Shown piece after piece: positions 43,698-54,558 of a stretch of 64,000 nucleotides of DNA. Each line of letters starts with the position of its first letter. The stretch's first letter is position 1. A program made the translations under genes and the position numbers. The stretch is from Falciphora oryzae (Eukaryota > Ascomycota > Sordariomycetes > Magnaporthales > Magnaporthaceae): assembly GCA_000733355.1 (NCBI GenBank), contig JNVV01000030.1, positions 1-64,000 on the forward strand, written 5' to 3'. The notes below the pieces were generated by a model. It made no database searches. It saw nothing but the letters and a program-made list of their open reading frames with translations, and was not told where the DNA came from.

Positions 43698-45196
43698 TGT
43701 CTAGGTTCTCTTCAAGGTGTTACCGACGCAAACGCAGAGTCGCAATGTAACGAAGCTGGGAATTCCCCATCGTCGCGAGAAGCAATTCTCTCCATGCTGC
43801 CAAATGCGCCGCGCTGGGGCGAGACCGGATGTCGGCGTTCGTCGATGGCGTGGAGACCAGGCAAGCCGTTCTACCCCACCAGTTCTGGAAGACGACACAG
43901 ATCTCGTCATCGCACGTGATGGTAGGAACTCGGCAGGCTGACCAAGCAGCATGTTGGGTCACGTGGCAGGGCACAGTCGCCGCAATCCTCCTCTGCGAGT
44001 CTTCAATGGCGGGCTCCTCGGGGGTCGGCAGCAGGTAACATCCAGCGCATCCCGCGTCGAGGGCTGGGGGTCAAACAAAGTTTGCAAACGACGCGCGGCA
44101 AGATTCAGTAATACGACGGACCGTTGTCACCGCCAGGGTGCAGCTTGCAACCCGCACCGCCATGGCATGGTGGAAATGTCCAGCCCGATATTCCTATTCC
44201 ACCCGCCGCATGGCAGTTGCCGAGTGGGTGGCTGCGCCTGTCTGGTTGGTTGGTCGGGATGGCCCGCAGCCACGCTCCCTCCGCACGACAACAGGCGCCC
44301 AACGTGGACGCCAGCGAGTGCCGAGTTGCCGACGGCGCTTGTCACGACATGTCCCATTTCGGCTGCCAGCCCCGATAATCAGATCTCGCTGGGGCTGTTC
44401 GGCCTCGCACCGGCATCGATCCACAGCCTGCGGACGCGGCTGCTTACGCCACCCGCCGAGTGACTCTCTCCGCGCGTGCCGTCAATCTCCTTTTCGTCGG
44501 GCCCCTCTGTGGTCAGTGCCCAGTGTCTCAGTGATTGATTGCCTGCGTGCAGCCAGCCCTCGGCGTCCGCCAAGCAGGCCAGCGCTTTGCTATCGCACAA
44601 GGCCAGCGAGACGCTGCAGCCCAGGCCGGCCAGGCTCGCTTTGCCCGCGAAAGTGCATGACCGTGACCCCCTGGACAACTGGCCCCTTGGCCTCCACCCC
44701 CCATCGCACGCCCTACCGGGCCCGGCCATTGGACCCTGTCGGGTGCCCCCTCGCGGCCAAGGAAGCCAAGGTGAAGAGACTGACGCGGCGTTGCCGTTTC
44801 TGTCCAACCCAGAAGGCCTGGGGAAATTTGCGAATGGCAGAGAGATGAGCCGACCCCACCAGACATCGGAAAATCGGGGTCCACGGGCGGAACGCTTTGC
44901 TCTCTGGACAAGGGCCGGATGGCCTGCTGTGCTGTGTACGCTGCCGTCCCTTGTTGTTGCTGTGTCCCTCGCGCTGTTCCCCTTTTCCCCATTGATCTTG
45001 GCCTGACCTTTCGTCCGGTGCCTTTTCCGCTTTTTCCTTTTATTTCGTTGGTTTCCTTCCCCTCTGCGGCGCTTCTCTTTGCGGTTTCAATCCTTCCGGC
45101 AAGACACACCCAACTTCCCACATCGCGCACCCAGCGACCCCGACTCTCACTTTCGTTCTCTCAGTAATTCGTTTACGGCCTACCAATCTTTTAATC
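43698..45196. other. 1.5-kb divergent intergenic region
   Basis: Separates the minus-strand cysA-like gene from the plus-strand Cys-rich protein gene, so it should contain both promoters. Long frames on both strands exist only because of high G+C and show no family resemblance. Pyrimidine-rich stretches (about 44,980-45,170) lie just upstream of ATG 45,197, as usual near fungal start sites. Confidence 0.5.
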
Positions 45197-45766
45197 ATGT
45201 CGCAGTACCCTCCTCCCCAGCAGTAAGTTGATCCTACAAACAGGTACCGCCTTCGGGTGCCGTGGCAAAAAGCCGTGCTGACCGCTGTCCCTCCACTTCG
45301 CCATCAGGTACCCTCCCCAGGCTTACGGCACGCCGCCGCCGCCGCCGCCTGGCGCGTATGGCTCCCCTCCGCCTCCTCAGGGCTACGGCGGGTACCCTCC
45401 GCCGCAGCAGCCGGTACGTGTGATTGCGTTGCCCCGGGAGAGAACTTGTCGCGCCACGACCCCAACCCCGACGACGACCGCCATGCACCGTCATCTTCCG
45501 ACTCCAAGCTGACGTGGACTTGTCTTTTCTAGATGGGCTACTACCCGCCCCAGCAGGCCCCTCCGCCTCCCCAGGAGGAGCCCAAGAAGGACCGTGGCTG
45601 CCTTTACGGATGGTGAGTTCCGCTCCTTGGCTACTGTCGGTGCACCGCTCGTACTAACCGCCCTTCCAGTTTGGCGACCATGTGCTGCTGTTGGCTTTGC
45701 GGAGAGTCGTGCATGTGCTGCATTGACTGCTGCTTTGATGTCCTGTGCTGCTGCTGCGAGGATTAA
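45197..45766 (+). CDS. Pro-rich, Cys-rich small membrane-type protein (CYSTM-like), four exons
   Basis: Exons 45,197-45,222, 45,308-45,413, 45,533-45,612 and 45,670-45,766 join to 102 aa, with GTAAGT, GTACGT and GTGAGT donors and CAG/TAG acceptors. The N-terminal half is a PPPQQYPPQAYG-type proline/tyrosine repeat. The C-terminal 35 residues are crowded with about 15 cysteines (MCCCWLCGES, MCCIDCC, LCCCCED), resembling cysteine-rich tail-anchored CYSTM modules, which sit at membranes and are linked with stress tolerance in other eukaryotes. The first exon is only 26 bp, so frame-based searches miss this gene. Confidence 0.85.
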
Positions 45767-46502
45767 ACGGCCAGTCATTCCGGCTCCAGGTCGGAGACGG
45801 GCACGGCGCGAATGAGAATAGCGAGGCTTTGGGAACGGAGCGGCCAGGCTGAAGGGCTAGGACGCCTGGAGTTGAGACCGGGCACCGATATCAACGAACT
45901 ACCATTTACAACGACAACGACGTCGAACGACACGCGAGGGGTGGAGGCTCAATCGCAATCACGCATTTGTTTTGTTTCTTTTTTTTTTTTTTTTTTTTTT
46001 TTTGGTCTTAATCCGCATCGAAATAATACCATCTTGACTAAGGACAGTCTGTCTCCAATCCCGTGATTCTCCTTGATGGCGGCATCTATACTCGCTTCCC
46101 TATAGCGCTACCCAAGAATAGCACAGCGCCAGGTCCCTTCCCCACAATAGCATTGTGCGCCACAGTGCCGCCACACGCCAAAGCGGGGCCCATTCGTTGC
46201 AGGACGGACCCCTCGCGTATACGTCACTGCTTGTCACATGTGCGGTCCTCTGGCGTCTCTTACTCGTAACGGCTCCTCCCCTTCCAGCTCGTTTTTGCCT
46301 CTTGTACTGGCCCATCTGCTCCAAATGGAAGCTCAAGTTCTCCAACGGCTACCGGCCTCCACCATCGTCAAGACTACTACCACCCAAACCACGCCAAACC
46401 ATCGACGCGTGCGCTGACGCCGAACACAACCGATACCAATCGACTTCACCCTCACCAGCTTTCTTCTCCCAATAACCTCCTTTACCGCCGCCCTCCCTCG
46501 CC
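45767..46502. other. Intergenic with poly-T tract
   Basis: Contains a run of about 25 T near 45,979-46,003 and otherwise no recognised feature. Promoter of the gene at 46,503 lies at its right end. Confidence 0.5.
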
Positions 46503-47729
46503 ATGATGCACCCGTTCGCTTTCCCGCTCATGCGGCACCCCCGCCCTGCGATCCACCCCCCGCCCGTGGTCGACCCTCCGCAAGACGACTCCGCCATCGG
46601 CTTCAGCAGCAGCAACCCGCCGATGCCCGGCAGCTTTCCCGACAGCGATTCGCCAGACGTCCCGACTCCCTACCAACCCAGCCTGCTCGACGTGGTCGTG
46701 ATAAAGGCCATGATGATCAAGGCCTTTACTCTGCCCCTTGAGCTCGTCGATAGGATCATCGACTTTGCCGAGTACTGGCCGCACACCTCGACACAACTCG
46801 ACTATGGCGCCACGCCCCGCACAGTGGCGAGGGGCAGCTCTCATCAGGAGGATGTGTTCCTGGTAAGCAGATGCACAACCCGCTTGGCTTCCCCTGCCAC
46901 CAGCGCCCGCGCTACTCTACTAACCGGCTGCCTCTGTCGTCGTCTCCAGCTGCGTACCCTACCCCTTGGCTTCGTCAAGCAAGTCCACCCCGATCCCAAT
47001 CACTACAAGACGGAAGAGGCCAAGCTCCTGCGTCTCTCGTCAGAGCACCCGGTCGAGCAGTTCCACCAGTGGATTGGCTCGCCTTCCCACGCGCTGCAAC
47101 ACCCCTGCCGCAAAATTGTCTTCACCATCACCAGCAACGACCAGGGATGGGGAGGCATGCTGGGCGACGAGAATACCTACCGACATTCCCATACTTGGTT
47201 TGAGGCAGGGCTGGAGAGGGTCGACGCGTCAGGAGAGTGTGAGTACAACTATCCCCCTCTGCCACTCAGCCGGATACTGACAGCCTCGGAAACAGGCGGA
47301 GACGACTGCCCCGACCACGCCCGAGAGGCGAACGAGTCTTCGACCTCCGCGTCAGCTTCACGGCCCCACATCAGCCCCTGCGCCATGCGCTCCGTCGTCC
47401 CAGCTCTCGTCGGCGAGCCACACAAGCGCCCGCGGATGGAGCATCCTCTTGATGCTCTGGAGGAATACAAGATCCAGTGCAACAGGACGGCCTCGCGAGA
47501 CGGCCCGCAGACCCACGTGGTCGAGTGGCGGGCCGACGACCACATCGATCCGGACACGCCCCAGGCCCAGGAGCTGGTCGACGCTGGCCGGGGCAGGGCC
47601 ACGGGCACAGGCGAGTTTGTGCGGAACCTCAAGCTGGGCGACGTGGTCACCGTCTGGGCCAAAGCGAGGTTCGTTGGCTGGCAAAACAATCTGCGCTTCC
47701 TCAAGGTCGACGTGTACTGGGCAGTTTGA
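46503..47729 (+). CDS. Conserved uncharacterised fungal protein with F-box-like segment
   Basis: The uninterrupted frame is 408 aa, but two stretches look like introns whose lengths are multiples of three: 46,863-46,949 (GTAAGC..TCCAG, 87 bp) and 47,239-47,295 (GTGAGT..ACAG, 57 bp, with CTGAC branch motif). Splicing both gives 360 aa. Near residue 75 is LPLELVDRIIDFAEYWPHTS, an F-box-like helix pair found in many fungal proteins of unknown role. The middle has CRKIVFTITSNDQGWGG, and the C-terminus ends in a conserved-looking block from VVEWRADDHIDP to LKLGDVVTVWAKARFVGW. No signal peptide or membrane segment. Function unknown; a substrate-adaptor role is only a guess from the F-box-like helix. 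Confidence 0.78.
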   Translation: MMHPFAFPLMRHPRPAIHPPPVVDPPQDDSAIGFSSSNPPMPGSFPDSDSPDVPTPYQPSLLDVVVIKAMMIKAFTLPLELVDRIIDFAEYWPHTSTQLDYGATPRTVARGSSHQEDVFLVSRCTTRLASPATSARATLLTGCLCRRLQLRTLPLGFVKQVHPDPNHYKTEEAKLLRLSSEHPVEQFHQWIGSPSHALQHPCRKIVFTITSNDQGWGGMLGDENTYRHSHTWFEAGLERVDASGECEYNYPPLPLSRILTASETGGDDCPDHAREANESSTSASASRPHISPCAMRSVVPALVGEPHKRPRMEHPLDALEEYKIQCNRTASRDGPQTHVVEWRADDHIDPDTPQAQELVDAGRGRATGTGEFVRNLKLGDVVTVWAKARFVGWQNNLRFLKVDVYWAV

Positions 47730-48202
47730 TCCTCTGCGGTCTTGATCAATGCAACCAGCAAGCCTGAGGAGAAATCGCTCCTCGGTGGCGTTCATGGTTT
47801 TATCGCTCGGCGTTTGGAAGTTGTTACTTTAGCTTTATGATTCAACGGCTTGGTAGCAGTACATCCTGATATGCTTATTTTCTCCCCGCAATCTACAACA
47901 AACAGGCATTCCCATCCTATGGTCGCAGAGTTCCACATTCCCACCATGGACTCAAAGACGTCAACATGACGTGCCCCGTGTGGTTTGTCCAATCGTGACG
48001 TCAACCATTTGATGCGCCAGGTGGACCTTGATGTCCGGAGTCGTGACGTATAAACGTCGAGGTCCGGGGAACATAGCTGCCTGATCTGTCGATTCCTTCC
48101 TGGCAGAACTATTGCAAACATCACCTGCTTCCGCCAGAATCAGCAATATCTCCCATAACAAAAACCATAAGCCTCGCCGCCGTACAAACAATTCACGCCA
48201 AG
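47730..48202. other. Intergenic
   Basis: 473 bp with nothing recognised beyond flanking UTR and promoter DNA of two plus-strand genes. Confidence 0.5.
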
Positions 48203-48502
48203 ATGCCCCGTGACGGAAGTGGCCGTGCTGACAACGCCGTTATCGAGCGGGCGACCCAAATCATCCATAACGCCGCCCATCCTGTAAGTTGAGCGCAAAC
48301 GTCCGCTTGTCCACACGGACATCTAACGCCGGCTTTTTCCGTGCTCTAGGGCAGTAACGTGGACAGGTCGCGCAAGGCCGCGCCTCTGCCCGAGCCCGAG
48401 AAGGGCGCCGCCATCGAGGGCATGAACGCGAGCGGAGGACAGTCGCAGGGGCTTGCCCAGGGGCCTAACCGGGGGCAGGGCGGCGGGTCGAAATACAAGT
48501 AA
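48203..48502 (+). CDS. Small hydrophilic protein, 77 aa, two exons
   Basis: Exon 1 is 48,203-48,283 and exon 2 48,350-48,502. The 66-bp intron has GTAAGT and CTCTAG, and both exons are whole numbers of codons. The protein starts MPRDGSGRADNAVIERATQI and ends in a Gly/Gln-rich tail GLAQGPNRGQGGGSKYK. No signal peptide, membrane segment or known domain. The clean splice pair and flanking promoter spacing support a real gene. Function unknown. Confidence 0.72.
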
Positions 48503-49223
48503 CCCCCGGCCAGATTGTCATATTGACCCACTTCGAGAACCTGCCCCACACGATTGTGAATTCTCCAAAACTTCAAGTTGGAATCGGATTTTCCCGTGTA
48601 GGCTGGGATCGTCAATCAGAACCGTCTTCTTTTTTTCGTCGATGAATGATGTCGTGCCCAATGATTAGCAGCTGTCGCAGCCACCCCTAGCCCCTAGGAG
48701 TCGGGGCCACTTCTCACCGCCGGCCCAGCCATGCGGGGAATTACGATTCGCGGAGACTCATTTCCTCCGCCATCCCCATCTCGACACGGCTTTCGGGCGG
48801 GAACCGATCGACAGCCACCGCATAGTTGCGCAAACTGTGCGGACACTGTGCGCACCAGGAGCGGACATGCACGGCCGCCAGGGTGCGGGAGGCCAGGGCT
48901 CCTTATTAAGCACAGGCCAATATCTCACCTACGGTGGAGTAGGCAGCATCAAGGCCTGCGCTAGGTAATCTGTGCGTTGCAAATGTCCATCCGCTAGCTA
49001 GACGCCGACGTCGTTGTCGAGAGCGACATGTCAGCCTGCCAGGCCAGGTGAGACGGACTTCGGGCGGCCTGGCCATGGAAGTCGCTCCCGAATCCCGGGC
49101 GGCCTGCCACCTCCTGGAACTATAAAGCCGGACCCTACGTCGCTACGATATCCAGTCGATCGTGTAATATGCAGGCTACACTCCAGCAGCACTTCTAAAC
49201 CATCATCCACCCCCCCGCCCATC
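48503..49223. other. Intergenic; promoter of the tannase-like gene
   Basis: 721 bp without another gene. The right 110 bp contains a TATA box (see separate entry). Confidence 0.5.
49121..49126 (+). promoter_or_regulatory. TATA box of the tannase-like gene
   Basis: TATAAA, about 100 bp upstream of ATG 49,224, a normal spacing for a fungal core promoter with a short 5' UTR. Confidence 0.5.
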
Positions 49224-50895
49224 ATGTCTGGCCCGTCATTAGCAACGCTCTGCGTCCCGGGCACCTTCGGGACGCCCTCCCTCTTCGGCATCTCCAAAGT
49301 GATAGTCGCGGCATCCGTCGCCAGCGTCAACACCACGCTCAACACCTGGACCTTCACGCAGCCGACGCGCCACATCGAAACCGCCTTCTGCAACGTGACT
49401 GTGTCGTACACGCACCCCAAGCAAAACGACCGCATCTCGGTCGAGGCCTGGCTTCCCGCCCCGGACGCGTGGAACAACATCCTCATGGCGACCGGCGGCG
49501 GCGGGCTGGGCATGGGCCGCAACTCAGCCAGCTACGGCCTGTTCATGTCGACCGCCATCGGCGACGGCTACGCCACCGTCACCACCGACGCCGGCAACCC
49601 CGGAGACTTTGCCATGCTGGGCGGGTGGGGGTTCCTCTCCGACGGCAACGCGGACCAAATCGCCCTGCACAACGCGGCCGCGCGCTCGCTCGAGGAGCAG
49701 GGGCTGCTGGGCAAGCAGCTCGTCGAGGCCATGTACGGCCGTAAGGCCGCCCGCTCCTACTTCAACGCCTGCTCCCAGGGCGGCCGGCAGGGCCTGATGG
49801 TGTCGCAGCGGTACCCGGACCTGTACGACGGCATCGCGGCCAACGCGCCCGCCCTCTCGCTCGACGTTATCTCGTCCATCTTCTGGCCGCAACAGTACAT
49901 GGTCAACCAGGGCAGCGTGCCGCACGAGTGCGAGATGCACGCCGTCACCGTCGCCGCCGTGGCCTTTTGCGACGCGCTGGATGGCGTCGAGGATGGTATC
50001 GTGGCGGACCCCGCACTCTGCCTCGAGCGGTTCGATCCCTTCTCCGTCGTTGGCAACAAGGTCAACTGCTCGGACGCCGCCGGCGGGCAGATCGCCGTCT
50101 CGGCTGGCGCCGCGGCCGTCGTCAACGCGACGTGGCACGGACCCAGGTACTCGGCGAGCGGCAAGCAGGTTTGGCCCGGCTTCCGTCCCGGCACTGACAT
50201 CACGACCAGCGGGCCCCGCAGGAACATCAACGAGTCGGTTGCCAACACGGTTTGCAGCGGCAACGGCACCTGCGTCGGGAAACCGTGGCCCATCGCTGCC
50301 ACGGCCTTCCGTGCGTGGTTGGCCCGGGACTTGGGTTTCAACCTCGCGAACATGACGAACGCCCAGTTCGAGAAGCTCGTTCGCTACGGCCATCAGGAGC
50401 TGCGGAGCTTCGCGGCCACGGACCCGGATCTGACGGAATTCCAGAGGGCTGGCGGCAAGATGCTGACCTATCACGGCATGGTGAGTCTTGTCTTTGTCTG
50501 GAACACGGGGGAGAGGGAGAAAAGGTCTACGGCTGCTAACCACAAGCTCCCCACAGGCCGACAACGTGATCCCGCCAGAGGCCACATCCCAGTACTACCA
50601 GCAGGTCGCGGCGGTGTCGCCCGATGTGCATAGCTTTTACCGGCTCTTCGAGGTCCCCGGGCTCGCGCACTGCTTTAGTGGCAACGCGGGCCCGCCGACG
50701 GCGCTCTTCAGCCAGCTGCGCGCCTGGGTCGAGAACGGCACGGCGCCGGCGTCGACGCCGCACGAGGTGCTGAACCAGGTTACGGGCAACATAGACCACC
50801 GCCTACTTTGTCCGTTTCCGCACAAGCCGCAGTTCGATAAAGCTTGCGGGGACGTGGGCCGAGAGGCGTGCTGGTCGTGCCCAGAGCTGAAGTGA
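49224..50895 (+). CDS. Tannase/feruloyl esterase family protein
   Basis: Exons 49,224-50,480 and 50,557-50,895; the 76-bp intron has GTGAGT, GCTAAC branch and CCACAG. 531 aa. Family signature residues are all present: Cys183-Ser184 in CSQGGRQG (nucleophile Ser), Asp421 in MADNVIPP, and His457-Cys458 in PGLAHC, the CS-D-HC motif in which the two cysteines link the triad. TGGGGLGMGRN is the oxyanion-loop region. Such enzymes cleave aromatic acid esters (gallate or ferulate). No signal peptide is visible at the N-terminus (MSGPSLATLCVPGTFGTPSL), so this may be an intracellular member, or a signal-bearing first exon was missed. The ATG is chosen because upstream codons lack family similarity and a TATA box lies 100 bp away. 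Confidence 0.88.
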
Positions 50896-51123
50896 GGCGT
50901 GTGGGCGTTCATGCATTGGGTGTGGTGCCTAAGGATGTAATGTTGTGTCTCCTTTTGCTATCGGGGCCTTTTGAGTGTGGAATCAGTATGTTATTTAGAA
51001 AACACGGCTTTAGACGCCGCGAATGCTAGACATGCGTGGCGACGAATCTACTGTATACCTGCCGATCTAATGTGGTGTTATTTGCTAATCTGACCTCACA
51101 TTCTGCTCCATTCGTCGCCAATC

Positions 51124-53560
51124 TCACCAACCAGCGTGCCCTGTTGGTCTTTGCGGCTCTGACTCCGGGCTTGCCACAAACCTCGTCCAGCCGTTCATCT
51201 CCTGGCCCGTGTCGCTCACGACCCTGCCGTTCCGCCCTGGCGCGTCGTCGCCTGTCTCCCGTAGCATCACCAAAGACTGTGGGCTGAGGGCGCTCGAGTC
51301 GACCGAGTTGTGCGCCTGTGGCCACGTCCCCGACGCCGTCAGGGATGGAGATCCCTGCATCTCGCTGGCTATCGTCTGCGCCGGAATCTCCACAGGCTCT
51401 GGCGGTCGGTACGGCGGCACAGACGAGACAGAGGGGCTGAACTGCTGGTGGCCACGCATGGGGCTTGCGGCACCCGAGGCCTTGGAGTCGTGGTACGTCG
51501 GGAGCTCATGCTGGTCCGGCGTGGCCATCTCGGCAGCGGGCTGCTGCGCTTGTCGCTTCTTGCGCCTAAGATAAGGAGGCACACCCCGAGCGCGACGAGA
51601 ACCAAGAATCCGACCACGCCGCCCACGGCGCCGCCAATAATTGCATTGCGGTTGACGTCACCGTCGCCACCATTTCCCGAGGGCGAGTTACTGCAGCCAT
51701 CGCTGCCGCTATTGCCGCCGGGGCTGGTTCCGTTGGCGAGCGTGTACGGTGGTATGTACAAAGGGCGTGTATAGGATGGGTTGAAGATGTACTGGAGGTA
51801 CAAGTCGTCCCAGATTTGAGGGCTGCGCACATTGGCCCCTCCGTTGGGTGTGCCGCCGATGGCCGAAATGACGACCTGCGGTACTGGCGCCGCGCGTTTG
51901 GCGCCGCCCGCGCTGAAGACTCCAGTATAGTTCTGTGAGGGCAGCGAATAGATCTCGGCAGGCATGTAATCGGCGCATTTCCGGGAGTCGCCCTTGTCCG
52001 ACTGCATGCCACCGACGATGACGAGGTTCTCGCCAACAGCGTGGCAGGTGTGTCCTATGGGGCGAGACAGGCTTAACAGCAGCCCTGGTGCTATGTGCAG
52101 AACTTAAAGCAAGGAGCAGTAACTCACCATACAGGCCACCAGTTTCGCGGGTATGTACGCGGACCCAGATGAAGCTTGGGAGACTGAGAACCCAGATCTC
52201 CTCGGTCGCGGCTCCCGTGGCGTAGTTCTCGACGCCGCCGACCATGTAAATATTGAAGGACGACTGGTCGGGTGCCGGAACCGCCACGACGCAGATGTCG
52301 GATCGGCCCGTCGGGAACTTGCTGTCAATGCCGAAGGTGCTCTGGCGGAACCAGAAGCCGGTTTCGATGTCGTAAGTGCCGGCAAAGTTCAAGCCGATCT
52401 GCCGAGAGCAGCCCCGTCAACCTCAGAAACTAACCGTCTGCGGGAAACTGGCACTTACGTTGTCGTTCCCTGCATTTGCCTCGGGGATCCTAACGCCGTA
52501 GCTGGTTGGGTTGGTCGTTTTCTGCCCGCCAATTTGCACGAGCACGCCCCTGGGGCCGACCGGGACGTGGACCAAGGCACCGTTCATGCGAGGACCGAAC
52601 GGGGCCTTGTCCTTAGCGAGCGAGACGGGGACCGAGATGTTGGTCAATCTCGGCCTGGCCAAGCTGGAGTCCAGCTCCAGCATGCCGCCCAGGACTGCGG
52701 GCAGAGAGGGTTGTCAGCAAAGCGGCGGGTGGCTTCTCAGCCAAGTCGACGAGACTGGTGGCGTACATTTGAACTCGGAGTTGGTCTTGTATCCGGCGTA
52801 TGCTTTGTCGGATCGCTGCTGCACGTAGCCGTTGAAGATGAAGCTGCGATTCAGTGACGTCGCAGTAGGAGGCAGCCCCTGGTCTTTCCACCTTGACGCC
52901 CGTGTTTTGGAGTTCGAACCCCTCGTCAGCGACACTCCATCGCTCGGTTGCGATGTCGAACTGCCAGATGGCCGGCGAGGGGAGCTCGTCAGTCCTAGTG
53001 AACCCAGGGTCCTGGGCGTTATTGGACGAGAACCAGCTGCCGAGCTGGTAAACCTTGTTGGTCGAGCGCGAGTACCACAATGCGTTCTCGATAAGAGCCC
53101 TGGGCACGTCGGGCCCCTTGCGGGTCCATTTGTAGGGCGAAGGGTCCTGGTTCGTAAAGTCCTTGGAGAGGTCCAGCACGAGGTGGTTGTCTGCCACAGC
53201 GAGTTGATTCCCATCGGCCGATGCAGCCTCTTGTGGGCAGCGGGCATACGCACTCATTCCCTTGGTCCACGACCCGGACGGCGTATTGTTGAAGGTGCCG
53301 TCGTTCTTGGGCACGTAGGTGTTGCCGCTGTCGATGTAGATCTTTCCATCGCCGAGGACGCTGGCATGCCTCCACAGGCGGCAGAAGTGCTGCGACAGGT
53401 CGTATACCGTGCTGTTGATGCCGGGAGCCGGCACCGAGGTCGGGAGCACGGTACCAGACGTGGATGAGGGGCTGGATGGCCTGGCCGTGCTCTGCGACTG
53501 CGAGAGGCCGGCCAGGAAGCCAACCAGCGACAAAAGCACAAACAGTCGCGGCATATTCAT
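51124..53560 (-). CDS. Kelch-repeat type single-pass membrane protein, with two apparent frameshifts
   Basis: Exons on the minus strand: 52,767-53,560, 52,460-52,694 (less one base), 52,128-52,398 and 51,124-52,054, separated by introns of 72, 60 and 73 bp with GTACGC, GTAAGT and GTGAGT donors and AG acceptors. A signal peptide (MNMPRLFVLLSLVGFLAGLSQS) is followed by Kelch-like strands (LGDGKIYIDSG, YMVGGVENYAT, NLVIVGGMQ), a Ser/Gly-rich stalk, a membrane segment (IIGGAVGGVVGFLVLVALGVCLL) and a cytosolic tail (RRKKRQAQQP...). Two one-base frame changes are needed: near 52,857 (between AASYCD and SLNRSFIFNGY) and near 51,571 (between the membrane segment and LRRKKR). Either sequence errors or real decay. 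Probably a plasma-membrane or wall-facing protein; ligand unknown. Confidence 0.75.
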
Positions 53561-54558
53561 GCAGTCCTCGCGGCTTGGAAATAGCAGGCGAGTTGAACGG
53601 AGAACGAGCAGATGGAGCTGGCGACATCAGGAAACGGATAATAACGAAGCAACCGACAAACTCGACGCAAATGGAGCTACTGCCTACCTGCTCCCAGGGC
53701 ACGGCTCACCAACGCACGCAATGCCCCAGCGCCTGTGTCGCCCACCAACGAGGACAGGCGCATCGGCTAGCCGTTCCGTCCCGGGCTCTAGACCATAGAT
53801 GGTTGCATCTTCCATGCAAGTGCCATGCAGCGGGCGCGAGGTCGACGGGCTGCCGTTGGTTGACGAGGACCCTGGAGGGCTGCGACACCAGGCAGGCCGT
53901 GGTGGATCGACCCAGAGGGACCCTTGGAGCCGCGCTCAAAGAGCTGATTGCAGGCAAGCTGCAGTTCGCAAGACGTGATGCTTGGGCGCACGGGAAGGCC
54001 TGGACGGGTGCATGCATCCACGTTGTGGTTTCGATCCGATAGCCGACTTGGGCGACCGCTTTCGATAAAGGGCTGCCCGCTGGCCTGTCTGCAGGCTTGC
54101 CGCCTTACCCAGGAAACTGGAATTGCGCCGACACTATTGCCTGCAGTCTGGGGTGGGTGGCGTGCGCCATTTCGGATGCTGCCACACCGCGCGCAGCCTT
54201 GCTGGCGAAACGGTGGAAGGCAGCCCTTTGAACAAAGAGTCGAATACGGCTCGCATCCGAGGTGTCACGGCATGTCGTTGCCCGTCGGCAGGGGGATGCC
54301 ATTTGGAGGAGTGCGAATTCATTTCACGCTTCTCTTCTTCGCTTGAACCAAAATTTGGGACGAAAGGGCAGGTGCATGGGCCACCGTTGGTACCAAACTG
54401 TGGGGCCGTGCCTTGATTGGCCAACTCGCACTCTGGACCACTCAGCTGCACTTTTTGTCTCGGTGATTTGGCCCGCCAGATGAGGAACGCTCGGTCCCGC
54501 GATTAGCCTCTTCTGGGCGGGCGTTCCTTTAGGTTCAGCGACGACTCGCCAATCAGCG
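53561..54558. other. Divergent promoter region
   Basis: About 1 kb between the minus-strand Kelch gene and the plus-strand Zn2Cys6 regulator; both promoters must lie here. No other feature recognised. Confidence 0.5.

Noticed and set aside
42636..43919. 427-codon plus-strand frame
   Set aside because: Antisense shadow of the cysA-like gene; composition is Gly/Ala/Arg-rich as expected from a shadow frame.
44138..44848. 236-codon plus-strand frame in the 43.7-45.2 kb intergenic region
   Set aside because: Arg/Pro/Ser-rich translation typical of chance frames in G+C-rich DNA, with no domain and no splice support.
51540..51600. Intron explaining the frame change in the Kelch gene tail
   Set aside because: A CTTAG acceptor-like site exists, but no donor gives a join that keeps the membrane helix and basic tail in phase; a one-base difference is the simpler reading.
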